DNA of 64,000 nt, from assembly GCA_033063855.1 (NCBI GenBank), contig CP093831.1:7378001-7442000 (forward strand), written 5' to 3'. The translations under genes were made by a program, and so were the position numbers. The DNA comes from Smittia aterrima (taxonomy: Eukaryota; Arthropoda; Insecta; Diptera; Chironomidae). Shown here in pieces: positions 53,701 through 64,000 of the stretch (its first letter is position 1; every line of letters starts with the position of its first letter). The notes under the pieces were generated by a model, which was not told where the DNA came from, ran no database searches, and saw only the letters and a program-made list of their open reading frames with translations.

Positions 53701-56700
53701 CTTACAGAGCTCTTAATGGCGTGCCAAGTTATTAAATGTTTCCATTCCCAATAAGCTTGGAGGGCTTCTGAGTCAGCTTCATTTGCGGAAAACATTCAAC
53801 ATTGTTGCGGTGGCAAACACAAGTTTTCTCTGTGTCGACGATCTGAAGTCTTTTTTTTATGTCAACTAAAATTTATCATTGAAATTGCAATTTATTGATT
53901 TTTCTTCCATTTATTTTCAGCAATTGTTGCGATCTCAAAATCCCGCTCTCACAAACACAGCAAATGGGCAACATTTGCCTCATCAAACAATGCCAGCAAT
54001 GGCGGCGGCCCAGCAACAATTCCTAGCGCAACAGAATGCTTATGCCGCTCAACAGGCTGCGCCGTATATGATGCCAGGACAAGATGGAAGCTTCATGACG
54101 ACAATGCTCGCTCCACAAGCTTATTATGGAGTTCCTCCATGGGTCTATCCAGCAGGCTTGATTCCACAACAAGGCGCTCAACCGAGACGGCCACTGACTC
54201 CGTCGCAAGGCGCAGAGAATCAACCATTTGTAAGTATCTTTCTCTTTGATTTGTTTCTCTACTTCCTCTTTAAGTTATTGTAATTAACGCATTACAAACG
54301 TTTTCAACTTGACTCGAGAGAAAAGAAAGAAGAAAATAAAATTTTCACAAAGAATTTTTATTTTCTTGCTCGTGAATGATAATTTATGCACAAAATGTTT
54401 ATTAATCATATCTGAACTGAAAACTGAAAGAAAAGCAACATCATGTAGAAAAATGTGCATAATTATTTCATTGCTGCTTGATTGCGGCTCCTTGCCACTT
54501 TCAAAATTGCCTAATGAATCATAAACTTTCTTTCTTTCTTCTGCGCCATTCTGTAAATTGAATTTACTAAATTCTCCTTTTGCCTCTGAGCCAAAAAGTT
54601 TCAAACAAAAAAACTAAATAGTTGAGATGTAAATAAGTTCGGAGTGCGTTTGACTTCGAAATGATTTCGTTCGTGTAATTATGTTTTGGTCATTTCCATT
54701 CTTTTCGCGTTTTTCTTTCATTTAGGAGCGCTCGCTTTATTCACAGCACGCGCGGTACTTTGTTTTATTGTTCCTCTCGTGTTTTACATATTTTTCTCCT
54801 TGGCTCAGACGCGTTTTGATGTAAATCAAATCAGGAACTTTCGAGTGGATAAGGATTATGAATTACTGGCTCATGCGAAACGATAGTTTTCCACAATTTT
54901 ATTGCGCAATCATTTTCGCTAAAGCTCTTTCAAAACCCATTTAAGATATTAATTGTGTAATTAACCGAAATTGAATTTGATTACCGCCTGTGATGCTGTG
55001 TAAATTCGAATTGTGTAAACATGTGTACATTCAATCTTAGGTGCTGCAGCCAACGTTTTACGATCAGAACGGCTGTGCGATCAACATGATGGGACACCGG
55101 ACTGGTACGCCAATGCGTCTTGTGAGTCCTGCGCCAGTGCTGGTGCCAGGAGGAGGCCCAAGAACTCAAGCTCCACCTACGATCTATCAGCCACCACAGC
55201 CACAAGGCACTCCGCAGACAATTTACTCTCAACAAAATAACAATAATGTTGGAGGTAAGAGGCGACAGCAGTTTACTCATTCACTAACAAACTCTCTCCC
55301 CGAAAGTTCATTTATTTTTACTTCTATTAATTGGACGCAATTTATTTTCTGTCTCACTCACTCCCGATACCACAATTCATTAACAATATACATTAACTTT
55401 TCATCATGTAAATAATCAAATGATAACAAATTAATCGTGTAATATAATTGCAAAGTAGGTGGATTCCAAAATCTGAGCGCTGGTTTCAATTCCTTAAACA
55501 GCCCGTGTCCATCAGGTACATTAACTAATTTTACTAACTCAATATTCATTCTCCCTTCGCGTCTCACAATTTCTATCGAAGAACATTTTGGTGGAAGGTT
55601 TATTAAGTAGAAGAGTGAAGAATCAATTTCGCTCCACTCTCTTTCTCTCTCACTCACTCACTTAATGGTTGAAACAAAATGTAACAAGAAGAACATAATT
55701 CTTGAACAACATGCAACATTTATGACTTTGCACCGTCGTGTCTAACTTCCTTGCCAAGATATAACTTTCGATATGAAATTGTAGAAAGAAATTTCTTTAC
55801 AATCGCGAAGCTGCCGCAGGTAAATTTCCGTTCATCGACATATGAATTCAATAAAGTAGAGACAATTGAAAAGATTCGCTGCACCGAAAGAAAGACGAGA
55901 GACAATTAAAACCAACGAGCGAGTTGGGAGAGCAAGCAGTTTAGAATTGCCATTTCTGTTTAGCGTTTCATGCTGTCAGCAACAAAATTAAAGTTTTAAT
56001 TGTTTTCCGTTCTTTTAACTAGTTTAAAATGTATTACAGTCATTATTACCATTTCTTGCTTGATTCTTGTAAGTTTCTTTATGAATGCTGATTGATTTAT
56101 ACGAAAATTTAAGAATTTCAAGGAAATAGGTTAAGGACATTTATATGGACGGAAATTCACTTGTCAGCCATCAATTTAAACCTATAAACCTCGCCATTAA
56201 GCGTCAATCTTAAACTTTTTATCATTGTAGGCTTGCAGTTGAATACCGGCCTGACGACAAGAAGGGATTCATTCGACCGAAACACCTCAGCGTTTAGCCC
56301 TTCACTCGATTACAACCAAGCCGGTACCCAAATCCGAAAATGGCAGACCGCAACGAGCTATGGAGCCTTAGGAGCATCGAGTCCAATTGGCGGCCCATTA
56401 ACTCCACCGCCAGGTGGTCTTGGGCAAATGGTGACAAGTCGTGCCCCCGGAGCAGAGACAAAATACCGAAATGTTGGTCAACTTCCGGTTGGGCTTCCAC
56501 CATCGACCGCAGCGAACGCCATGTTTGGTTCGAGTAACTCTTTGTTCTCGAAATTGAACCCAGCAGTCGCGCGGCCTCAAAATCCCCCAATGCCCGTTGT
56601 GATCCCTGGAGCGTTGCCTGCGGCTAATGGTAGTGCTGATACTAAAGGACGATCACGCTTGTTAGAAGAGTTCCGTAATCAACGTTATCCTAATCTTCAA

Positions 56701-57905
56701 CTTCGCGATCTTGCCAATCACATTGTCGAGTTCTCACAAGACCAGCATGGCTCGAGATTCATTCAGCAAAAGCTTGAAAGGGCAACAGCTGCAGAAAAGC
56801 AACTCGTCTTTAACGAAATCATTGGTTCTGCCTACAGTCTCATGACGGATGTGTTCGGGAATTATGTTATTCAGAAATTCTTCGAGTATGGAACTCAGGA
56901 GCAGCGATCTCAACTTGCATCGCAGGTTAAAGGAAACGTTTTGAATCTGGCCTTGCAAATGTATGGGTGCCGAGTAATTCAAAAGGCTTTAGAGAGTATT
57001 CCGAGTGAACAACAACAGGAGATTGTGCGAGAACTCGAAGGGCATGTATTGAAATGCGTTAAAGATCAAAATGGCAACCACGTTGTTCAGAAATGCATTG
57101 AGTGTGTAGAATCAAATGCTTTGCAGTTTATTATTAATGCCTTTAACGGCCAGATCTTTACTCTGAGCACTCATCCTTATGGTTGCCGAGTAATTCAAAG
57201 GATCCTTGAGCATTGCTCACAAGAACAAACAGCTCCAATCCTTGCTGAGCTCCACATGAACACCGAGAAGCTTATTCAGGATCAATACGGCAATTATGTC
57301 ATCCAACATGTTTTGGGTAAGCTTAATCTCTGTTTTAATCTAAGTCGGAAATTAATCTTAATCTCTTTTTAGAACACGGCAAACTCGAAGACAAAACGAT
57401 TCTCATCAAATCAGTGTTGGGTAAAGTTCTAACTCTTTCCCAACATAAGTTTGCCTCGAACGTTGTAGAGAAATGCGTGACGCATGCATCCAGGACTGAA
57501 CGCAACATGTTGATTGACGAAGTTTGCATGTTCAACGATAAGTGAGTTGATGAAAAATTTAATGCATTTGCAATCAAGCAACTCAATTGTTTCCTTCATC
57601 GTTTTAGTGGGCTCCAAGTTATGATGAAAGATCAATATGCAAATTATGTGGTGCAAAAGATGATTGACGTTTCCGAGCCGACTCAACGCAAGACATTGTT
57701 GCACAAGATTCGTCCTCACGTGAGTTCACTACGTAAATACACATACGGAAAGCACATCATTGCGAAGTTAGAGAAATTCTCCTTAAAATCCGGAGTCGGA
57801 TCTATTGCGACAGCATCGAGTCCTTCGACAGCTACAGCAACAGCCACAACCGATAGCGTCGCGCCAGCAGTTGGATTCGGAGCAATCCCAACAAACGGAA
57901 TCTAA
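41793..57905 (+). CDS. pum: Pumilio, PUF-family RNA-binding translational repressor (long isoform)
   Basis: Cytoplasmic repressor that binds UGUANAUA in 3' UTRs. Twelve exons: 41793-41960, 42373-42759, 42847-43070, 43137-43266, 43347-43459, 43614-43863, 43967-44041, 53921-54229, 55041-55254, 56231-57316, 57373-57541 and 57608-57905, all in phase, give 1140 residues. The N-terminal half keeps fly Pumilio blocks: QEKWKYTPMP, TSSSTKKLWD, ILSPRDST, GSPTNKES, RTPGSRQASPAEE, QPRRPLTPSQGAENQP and RTGTPMRLVSPAPVLVP. Residues about 763-1100 are a complete PUM domain with eight repeats whose base-reading triplets are SR..Q, NY..Q, CR..Q, NH..Q, CR..Q, NY..Q, SN..E and NY..Q, the standard code for the canonical element. 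It is shorter than fly Pumilio (about 1530) because the long Gln, Ala and Gly runs are missing. A 9.9-kb intron after exon 7 holds an alternative first exon. Confidence 0.96.
41961..42372 (+). other. First coding intron of pum
   Basis: Intron of 412 bases, donor GTAAAT and acceptor TTTTCTAG, phase 0. It contains long pyrimidine-rich tracts (42170-42290) and no recognisable exon. Confidence 0.75.
44042..48422 (+). other. Long pum intron, upstream part and probable internal promoter
   Basis: First 4.4 kb of the 9.9-kb intron after exon 7. No exon of the long form was found. The last few hundred bases before 48423 probably contain the promoter and 5' UTR of the short pum isoform; no TATA or initiator could be chosen with confidence. 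Contains a short CAG run near 45228-45240 and GA-rich tracts. Confidence 0.55.
48423..48575 (+). CDS. pum: Alternative first coding exon of pum (short isoform)
   Basis: An ATG in good context (GAAACATGG) opens a 51-codon frame beginning MVVLEGSQMAATTLGG and ending KEIKEQL exactly at a GTAAGT donor at 48576. The phase is 0, the same as exon 7, so it can splice directly to the exon at 53921 (QLLRSQNP), giving a predicted 742-residue protein that keeps the LTPSQ and SPAPVLVP blocks and the whole PUM domain but lacks the first seven exons. Fly pum is known to make shorter isoforms from internal promoters. The open frame, donor and phase are seen; the isoform is inference. An unrelated small gene is less likely, since no other downstream exon is available. 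Confidence 0.65.
48576..53920 (+). other. Long pum intron, downstream part
   Basis: About 5.3 kb ending at acceptor TTATTTTCAG. Open frames on both strands are short and unlike known proteins. No repeat family or RNA gene recognised. Confidence 0.65.
54230..55040 (+). other. pum intron before the SPAPVL exon
   Basis: Intron of 811 bases in phase 0, donor GTAAGT and acceptor AATCTTAG. A hydrophobic open frame at 54686-54886 has no splice signals that would include it and is taken as chance. Confidence 0.7.
55255..56230 (+). other. pum intron with a possible cassette exon
   Basis: Intron of 976 bases in phase 1, donor GTAAGA and acceptor ATTGTAG. It contains the 57-base exon candidate described separately; otherwise nothing is recognised. 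Confidence 0.7.
55459..55515 (+). CDS. pum: Candidate 57-base cassette exon of pum
   Basis: Between an AG at 55457-55458 and a GT at 55516-55517 lies a 57-base open segment. Spliced between the flanking exons, both in phase 1, it would add 19 codons without changing frame and read GFQNLSAGFNSLNSPCPSG. The polypyrimidine tract upstream is weak and the donor (CAG then GTACAT) is moderate, which would suit optional use. No transcript evidence is available, and the segment could be chance. Confidence 0.4.
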
Positions 57906-58891
57906 ATAATAACCATTGAATGACAAAAGGTAGTGAAAAATCTACTTGTTTTAAAAGTAATCTACAAATTACTGATTCGTCGCGAGTCGGTTCGATTCAT
58001 TTATGTTTTAAGTATCCTCGTTCGTGACTTTGATTAGTACACGAACAAATGTAACAGAAAAACGCGGAAACTTGATGTTTCCGCACCCCTCTTGAAAAAA
58101 GTGTTTTTATAGCACTTTGAATTTTTAGAAAGTTTTCTTTTAAAACATAAATTATTATAAAAATTGCTAATGAAAATAATGAGATTCTTTAGAAACTCAA
58201 AGATGATTCGTAGCAATTAAAAAGAAGCACATCGTGCATCGAAAAGAAAATCCAAGGCCGAATGAAAACTAGAAAAGTATTTGCACAAGATAAAGTTCGT
58301 TTTTAAAATGAAATGAAGTGAAGATAATATTCAAATTTTAATAGAAACTCAGAGAAATTTGAAGGAAAAAGTAAATATTGCTCTCTCTATCTCACATAAA
58401 GATTATGAATAATGACACGCATTTAAATTACGCTAGGATGGAAAGTTTTCCTTCTTAATTAACGTAGTAAGGGTTTAAATGTTTCTCTCCTTCACGTGTA
58501 GAACTTCAACAGAAAGTTAAGACAATTTTTACAAAAAGAGCTTTTCAAAAGAAACAAAGTATTTATGATTTCATTCGGAAGATCTTTATAGAAATTTATT
58601 TCATCTCATCAGAAAAGTCTCTTCAAGGTCTTAGTTTGTCCCATCATTATGATTATCTACTTAGGGCGACGTGGCGAAGGCCGTCACGATCGATTTGACA
58701 TGACTTTAGTATCATTTTAAGCTCGACTTTATATTCTACACACTCTAGAATGTTCTCAATATGTAGCGATACAGCATAGAATTGATTTAACTAAAATATA
58801 CAAAATATAAATATGTGTAGCAGTTCGTTTTTTGAAAAAGGAAAGAAAGAACCTTTTCGTGAATTCCTATTTATAAAGATGAGTAAAGTTA

Positions 58892-58897
58892 AATAAA
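58892..58897 (+). terminator. Candidate proximal poly(A) signal of pum
   Basis: AATAAA located 987 bases after the pum stop codon. A second AATAAA at 59981-59986 would give a UTR of about 2.1 kb. Either or both may be used. Confidence 0.35.
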
Positions 58898-60462
58898 ACT
58901 AATGTTCTATGTTCTAAGTGTAAATGAAGCATAAAAATGTAATTTTCTGTATTTTAAAACAATTTTTGATAGATGAAACAAACATTAAGGGGCAAGGAAG
59001 ATAAATTCTCTCCGCCCAGAAAGTGATTATTGCCAGTTTTCTCATTTGTCTCATTATCCACTCTTATCCACACTCAGCACACAAGCCGATCGTTGATAGT
59101 AACAACCAACGACAGTTTTCATCGCCTCAAAATGTGAAAATGTTTAAACAAAAATCGATTGAGATAAACAAAAAAAAAATCTGTAAAATGTAAAAATTGG
59201 TTGTAAAAAGATGGACAAAAAGATGCAAAATAACTTAAACGAATATTTTTTTTTCTGCCTCCAAACGTGATCTTTGTCTCGTCAAGTAAGATTTCCAAGC
59301 GACACGAGAAGCTGTAAAAAAACTAAACAACTCCACCAAGCGAAACAGACCTTTGTAAAAATACAAGTTTTTTATAATGATTTTTCCACGATGCAAAACA
59401 GTTTTGATAATGAACAACCCTTTGGCTACTACTAGACATGTACATATAAGTTTTAAACAAGGTTCGATGTCTTTTAAAGAACAAGAAAAAGTATTTTCTC
59501 GATTTCATTTTCTACCCACGCATAATCTCAAAGCATAAGTTTCATTTATTCTCATTGATTAATCATTCGGCTATTGAGAAGTTCGCAAAATAAAAAAAAA
59601 TGAAATTTAAGTTGGTAATAGTTCGCGATAATATAAAAAGGGAATGATACAGAGTTTGTGATAGGTGAACCAATTTTATAAGACGAAAACACTGAATATA
59701 CTGCCAAATCAGCTCCATAGAGATTTGCAAAAGCAGACAACACGAATTAAGAAAAAAAAAAGAAAAATTGTAAAATATGAAAGTGTAAATTTTATTTGTA
59801 TAAATTCTTCTCCCCCATGGGTGTTTGAAAGAGCGGCGTTGGATCAGGCGATGACGAAGAAAACTTGTGTAAAATTCTCGAGGCGATGAACTTTTTATTA
59901 CGAAACTATTTAGATAAACACACACACCCACACAATGCAGATCGTAAATTTAACTTCTCGACTTAGTTTTTTGTTCATTAAATAAAATTAAAAATTCAAG
60001 AAAATATTTTTTTTGTTTCATTTGAGAAAAAATTATCATTCAAACGAAAACATTTCAGAGAAGTTTTTTTTGGAAAATCTGAATTGTTGATTGAAAAGAA
60101 ATTTAAATCATGCTTGAAACTTTTAACTTATAAAAGCTAGAAATAGATGAAAAACTCCACAGGAAATTGAATCACTTGGATTTGAAGCTTTTGCATTCAA
60201 AACTTTTTTCAGATAGGCTTTCGGAAATGAGAAAATCGAACTACAAATCTTGGCAAATATTTAGGAAAGAAAATAAATTACATAGAAGGATTGGGAGTAA
60301 ATATTTCGAAATTTTTGCATTGAATAGTGTAAAATTACTTTATGAGAATAATAAAATGAAAATGTTTAATTAATTCTGTAATGAAAAATAATCGAAAACT
60401 CTTTTCATATCAAATTCTTTTCAGTTTAAACTCAAAAGGACTTTGTTGAGCTCAGCTTTGTC

Positions 60463-60542
60463 AAAGCTTTTGAGTTTGAAGAAAAAGTTTTACCAAAAGC
60501 TTTAAAAGCTCGTTGTATGCGTGTTGATATGATCAAGCTTTC
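60463..60542. promoter_or_regulatory. AAGCTTT-rich cluster upstream of the takeout-like gene
   Basis: Three copies of AAGCTTT or its extended palindrome AAAGCTTT lie within 80 bases, 235-315 bases before the start codon. A similar, denser cluster occurs at 62395-62545 before the next gene. Role unknown; inferred to be a shared regulatory element. Confidence 0.3.
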
Positions 60543-60776
60543 ATCACGCGTTCGCCGCAGTTCAACACAACTGAGTGAAAAGAAAGTAAAATCGAATGAA
60601 TCGAATGATATAATACGCGACTACGCGTACGTTTCTTTCTTCTCTGATCAATTCGCGACTGTTTTTCAACTCAAGTCAGTAACAATTCAGCAGCCAAACT
60701 TTTCGCTTCGCTTCTCTGGCACTGTCTTCATAAATTATTAAATCTGTGATTCAATCTCGAAAGTGATAAAGAAAAA

Positions 60777-62253
60777 ATGTCGTTAATTGCATTGATGACT
60801 GTTCAAGTCGTTTGCCTGCTTGGTGCAGTGCTCGCCGATGACAGAATAGTTCCTCAAATGAAGGAGAGACGTAAGTTTTTGCTAAAAAAATATTTCTTAT
60901 CGCTCCTCGTAATTTATTAAATCATCCAATACGAAGATTTGCAAGCTTTGTTCATTATGCAATGCTGTAAGTTCAGTTTGTTATGTAAAAATCGACAATC
61001 GCAGTTGAAACGAATTATTCCGATTTTTATTTCCTTTCCCAAAAGAAAGAAGCATAATCTCTTACAGACATTGAGCTCACACACCAAGAGCAATCAATCT
61101 CGACAGTTTTTTGACCGTTTCTTAATTTTTCTTTCCAAGCGATTACATAAAACTACAATTTAAAATTTCTTTCCTTTAACGTCTGCTGTCATGACTTGTA
61201 AAAAGAGTTTACAAAGTCGAGGCTCTAAGAAACAACATTGACTTTGAACATTTGGAAACTATTCAACAACCTAAACATTACAAGTCAATTGCCTTCGCAT
61301 AGTTGAAGATCAAAACACAAAAAATTGGTTCCGAAACTCGTTGAAGTTAATTGACTTTGATATCTACAGATGAACTTGATGTAATGAAACTTTCTTTTTC
61401 TTAATTAGCAACATGGCTGAAGGTTTGCAGTCGAACTGATCCGAACAAAGACAACTGCTTCCGAGGTTTGCGCAATCGACTTCTGTTACAGTTTTATCGA
61501 TAACCAACGAGTTTTGTTTTCAGAAATGTTTGAAGGGATTTTCCCTCACATCGCGAATGGAATCTCAGATCTCGCCATTGAACCTTTCGAGCCTTTGGGA
61601 ATTAACAAGATCAGCGTATCAAGAAACAATGGACAGGTTGTGACACTCAACGGAAACTTCAGCGATCTTAAAATCCGAGGACCATCGAATGCCACAGTCG
61701 CAAAAGCTCAACTGAGTCTCGAAAAGAAATTTTTAAACTTTGACTTGGTCATTCCCAAACTTCGAATCAATGCTACTTACGACTTGAAGGGTAAGGTCGA
61801 TCAGTTTGGTTTGATTGAGAAATTAATTCATTTGATTTGATTGCAGGAAATATTTTGCTTTTACCTTTAATTGGGTCGGGAGATGTTAACATTCTACTAC
61901 GAGATATCAGAACTAGTGTTTATACAAAGATCAGTTTGAAGAATATGCCAGAAGTGAGTTCAAAACTTTGTCTTGAGAAGGACTTGTGTTAAATATTTTC
62001 TCTAATTCAGGAAGCGATCAACATCGAACAGATGAAAGTAAAGTTCAATGTTGGCGGCATGAGAATTCATCTGGACAATTTGTTCAATGGCAACAAAGTG
62101 CTTTCGGCTTCATTTTCAATGTTCTTGAATCAAAACTCCAAAGAAATCCTAGGGGAGCTAGAAGAAGATCTTGAGCAAGGATTAGGAGAAATCTTTACTG
62201 GAATTTGGAATTCCGTTTATAACAAAATGCCACTGAAGTATTGGCTCATTTAA
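60777..62253 (+). CDS. Takeout/JHBP-family secreted lipid-binding protein
   Basis: Secreted haemolymph protein of the takeout and juvenile-hormone-binding-protein family, which carries small hydrophobic ligands in an elongated hydrophobic tunnel. Five exons (60777-60870, 61409-61465, 61524-61790, 61847-61953, 62011-62253) join in phase to 255 residues, close to fly Takeout (249). A signal peptide (ALMTVQVVCLLGAVLA) is followed by the conserved N-terminal cysteine pair C38 and C48 (VCSRTDPNKDNCF), then GISDLAIEPFEPLGINKI, typical of the family, and a C-terminal amphipathic helix region ending MPLKYWLI. The second exon ends at an unusual donor, GTTTGC, but read-through would hit a stop. An AATAAA follows 118 bases after the stop. 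The particular orthologue cannot be named because the family is large in insects; ligand unknown. Confidence 0.9.
60871..61408 (+). other. First intron of the takeout-like gene
   Basis: Intron of 538 bases in phase 1, donor GTAAGT and acceptor TTAATTAG. No feature recognised inside. Confidence 0.75.
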
Positions 62254-62371
62254 ATTTAATCGATTGTGTAATTTTAAAAGTTTTGTAAATAACGATGTTT
62301 GGTTTTAAGAAAATAATCTGATATAATTAAAAAATCTTAGGTAAATTATCTCGGCAACGTGGTCATCTTGA

Positions 62372-62377
62372 AATAAA
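62372..62377 (+). terminator. Poly(A) signal of the takeout-like gene
   Basis: AATAAA lies 118 bases after the stop codon, immediately before the AAGCTTT-rich cluster. Another AATAAA overlaps a few bases downstream. Confidence 0.55.
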
Positions 62378-62743
62378 ATAAATTTGGAGTTAAAAAAGCT
62401 TTTCTTAACTTTCAAAGCTTCAATTGTAGTGATGAGGAAACACATTATTAGCTCGTCGTGATACTTAAGCTTTCAAAGCTCGACAAAAGATTCAAACAAA
62501 TTTGATTTCAGTTAACTTTCTTTTGAAAGCTTTCAAAAGCTTTCGTTTCGTTATCTCAACAAATGATATTTAATGACGTCCCTCTTCGTGTGATGTCATT
62601 GATGAAACAGCATTAGTAAACAGCTTTGGTTGTTGACAACTCAATTCTCCGCCACTCGCCGACACAACTCAAGTCTCATGAAACAAATGATTCGAAAGAC
62701 TTAAATGAGCGAATGAGCGTAGAAAATCTCGCCTCCCGTCTGC
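62378..62743. promoter_or_regulatory. Upstream region of the right-hand gene with an AAGCTTT cluster
   Basis: Repeated AAGCTTT motifs lie at about 62395-62403, 62414-62420, 62467-62480 and 62525-62545, where the segment TTTTGAAAGCTTTCAAAAG is nearly a perfect inverted repeat. The cluster is 200-350 bases before the TATA box of the next gene. Function is not known; the arrangement suggests a proximal enhancer. Confidence 0.35.
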
Positions 62744-62753
62744 TATATATAAA
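62744..62753 (+). promoter_or_regulatory. TATA box of the right-hand secreted-protein gene
   Basis: TATATATAAA is a strong TATA match and would place transcription start near 62775, giving a 5' UTR of about 325 bases before the start codon at 63102. No other good TATA box of this quality was noticed near a gene start in the window. Confidence 0.6.
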
Positions 62754-63101
62754 GCTCTTCAAAATAGTTTCGAACTTATTTCTCTCTTGACTGCCCAACC
62801 GCCATCAACTCGGAGCCGTTTAACTAATTTTTAATTAAATACTTTCGTGTTAGCTTAGTTAGCTTAGTCAAGAACGAGAAAATTAAATAACAAAAGAAGA
62901 AACAAAAATTCTAAAGAAAATTTAAAAATTCTTGTGTGATCATTAATTATTAGATCATTAGAAAAGTCTAATAAAACGAAATTGAAAGTGCCGTTGAAAG
63001 TCGTGAGTCATCAAAATTGAATAAAAATCAAAGTCGGATCGCGTGTGTGGCAATAAAATTGCATCATAACAAAAAAAAACAGTCGTCGAGAAACAAGAAA
63101 T

Positions 63102-63177
63102 ATGTCACTGAATTTCCTTTTGAAATGGACAGCGTTAACAACACTCTTCGGCTACGCATTGACACAGGACTTTGACA
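63102..63177 (+). CDS. First coding exon of a secreted protein (gene runs off the right edge)
   Basis: An ATG after AAGAAAT opens a 25-codon frame with a clear signal peptide (MSLNFLLKWTALTTLFGYAL then TQDFD) that ends at a strong donor, GTGAGT, at 63178, leaving phase 1. A TATA box lies 350 bases upstream. No second exon was found before the window ends. A signal peptide closed by an intron soon after the cleavage site is common in insect cuticle, chitin-binding and other secreted proteins, but nothing here identifies the family. Confidence 0.55.
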
Positions 63178-64000
63178 GTGAGTAGACCAAGCAAATCATG
63201 AATAAAAGAAAAGAATCGTACGCAGAACGAATGAATTTCCTAAGCAATAGCGCACGTTTGTTGCAACAAAGCAATAATCGGTAGAAAAGCGAAAGAAAAA
63301 TGCCATGCGAAATCGCAAAAAGAGTTTTCTATGTGTGAAGAAAGAGAGAAAAAGTAGGTAAAGTTTTTTCATCAACGTCATTACAACTTCTTTTTGCCAT
63401 ATGCCGAGAAGTTGTGCATATATGCGGCTGAAACCACTTGCTGTTGCCATTCAATTCGGTCTGCGACTACCGAGAGCCCCGCATTTGTGTAGTGAGCGTC
63501 GTCTCATTGCATAACATCGACGATATTTCGCATTTTCTTTAATAATCAATACATTCGAGTCCAGTCAGTGAGTGTAAAGCATAGACTCGAATTGGCTTTG
63601 CAAACGAAGAGAAGAAGAACGGAGGCGCAATGATAAATTGCACAAACTTTTATTCGGACCGTGAACTCTTGCTTTCGAGCGACTTTTGTTTGTAGCTTCG
63701 CATAAATCATGACCTTGCACAACATAAAAATTCATGAGGCATGCCGAGTGGCGACGAAAAGTAAACATCAACTCACGTCGATCTCTTGAGATGTGAGTAA
63801 GGAGAAAAATTCATGTTGACAATGAATTGCTGCTTTGAGACGCTTCTCACGGCTATAACCTTTACAATTCACTACTTTAATGACATAAACAACGAAATAG
63901 ATTAGAATCGTCAACAAATTGCAAAGGCTTTCAACGTGAAGCGTGTTTATCGGCTCATTGTCATCGAAAGAACGAATGTGCGAAAAACTATTTAGGCTTA
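63178..64000 (+). other. First intron of the right-hand secreted-protein gene
   Basis: From the GTGAGT donor to the window edge no acceptor followed by an open frame in phase 1 was recognised. Short antisense frames here are not considered genes. Confidence 0.5.

Larger units (their letters stand above)
57906..60776. other. pum 3' UTR and intergenic DNA
   Basis: Candidate pum poly(A) signals are at 58892 and 59981. If the long end is used, the 3' UTR carries one TGTACATA octamer (59439-59446) that fits the Pumilio element. The open frames here are short, Lys/Phe rich and not regarded as genes. From 60455 to 60541 there is a cluster of AAGCTTT motifs upstream of the takeout-like gene. Confidence 0.5.

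Noticed and set aside
54686..54886. Hydrophobic 66-codon frame in a pum intron
   Set aside because: It would break the conserved ENQPF-VLQPTFY join and has no usable donor; taken as chance.
57980..58010. A GGTTCGATTC that resembles a tRNA B box
   Set aside because: No A box, acceptor stem or anticodon arm could be folded around it.
1..64000. Search for CRISPR arrays, operons, phage or intact transposons
   Set aside because: None seen; intron-bearing animal genes make the prokaryotic classes irrelevant, and no transposase or reverse-transcriptase frame was found.

Overview
The window is eukaryotic nuclear DNA from an insect, most likely a dipteran with a compact genome; a lower fly such as a midge would fit. 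The evidence is AT-rich non-coding DNA full of homopolymer runs, many GT..AG introns of only about 50-70 bases, and protein-coding genes whose closest recognisable relatives are Drosophila genes (Delta, pumilio, Ptp69D, a pyrexia-type TRPA channel, a takeout-type protein). The species assignment is inference. No operons, CRISPR arrays, tRNA, rRNA or intact transposons were seen.

Layout from left to right. 1-13068: Delta, the Notch ligand, on the plus strand in five visible exons; its signal-peptide exon was not found. 13069-18491: Delta 3' UTR and intergenic DNA. 18492-25369: mitochondrial ribosomal protein S9 in six exons. Its 5.46-kb fourth intron holds a complete same-strand gene for an ankyrin-TRP channel (21106-24595, most like pyrexia). 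25370-32021: about 6.6 kb without a convincing gene. 32022-33514: minus-strand AAGAB/p34-like adaptin-binding protein in four exons. It is divergent, with only 250 bases between start codons, from the receptor tyrosine phosphatase Ptp69D (33765-38632, six exons). 38633-41792: Ptp69D 3' UTR and pum upstream DNA. 41793-57905: pumilio in twelve coding exons, with a probable internal promoter and alternative first exon at 48423 and a probable unused-or-alternative 57-base cassette exon at 55459. 60777-62253: a secreted takeout/JHBP-family protein in five exons. 62744 onward: TATA box and first coding exon (signal peptide) of another secreted protein that runs off the right edge.

The genes do not form one pathway, but several act in the nervous system: Delta in lateral inhibition, Ptp69D in axon guidance, Pumilio in translational control in neurons and germline, and the TRPA channel in temperature or noxious sensing. 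All exon joins were made by eye from GT/AG sites, reading phase and recalled family sequence; none is supported by transcript data. I did not find an undescribed biological system. The most useful leads are the nested channel gene, the alternative pum exons, a 25-base dispersed repeat and a shared AAGCTTT-rich element upstream of the two right-hand secreted-protein genes.
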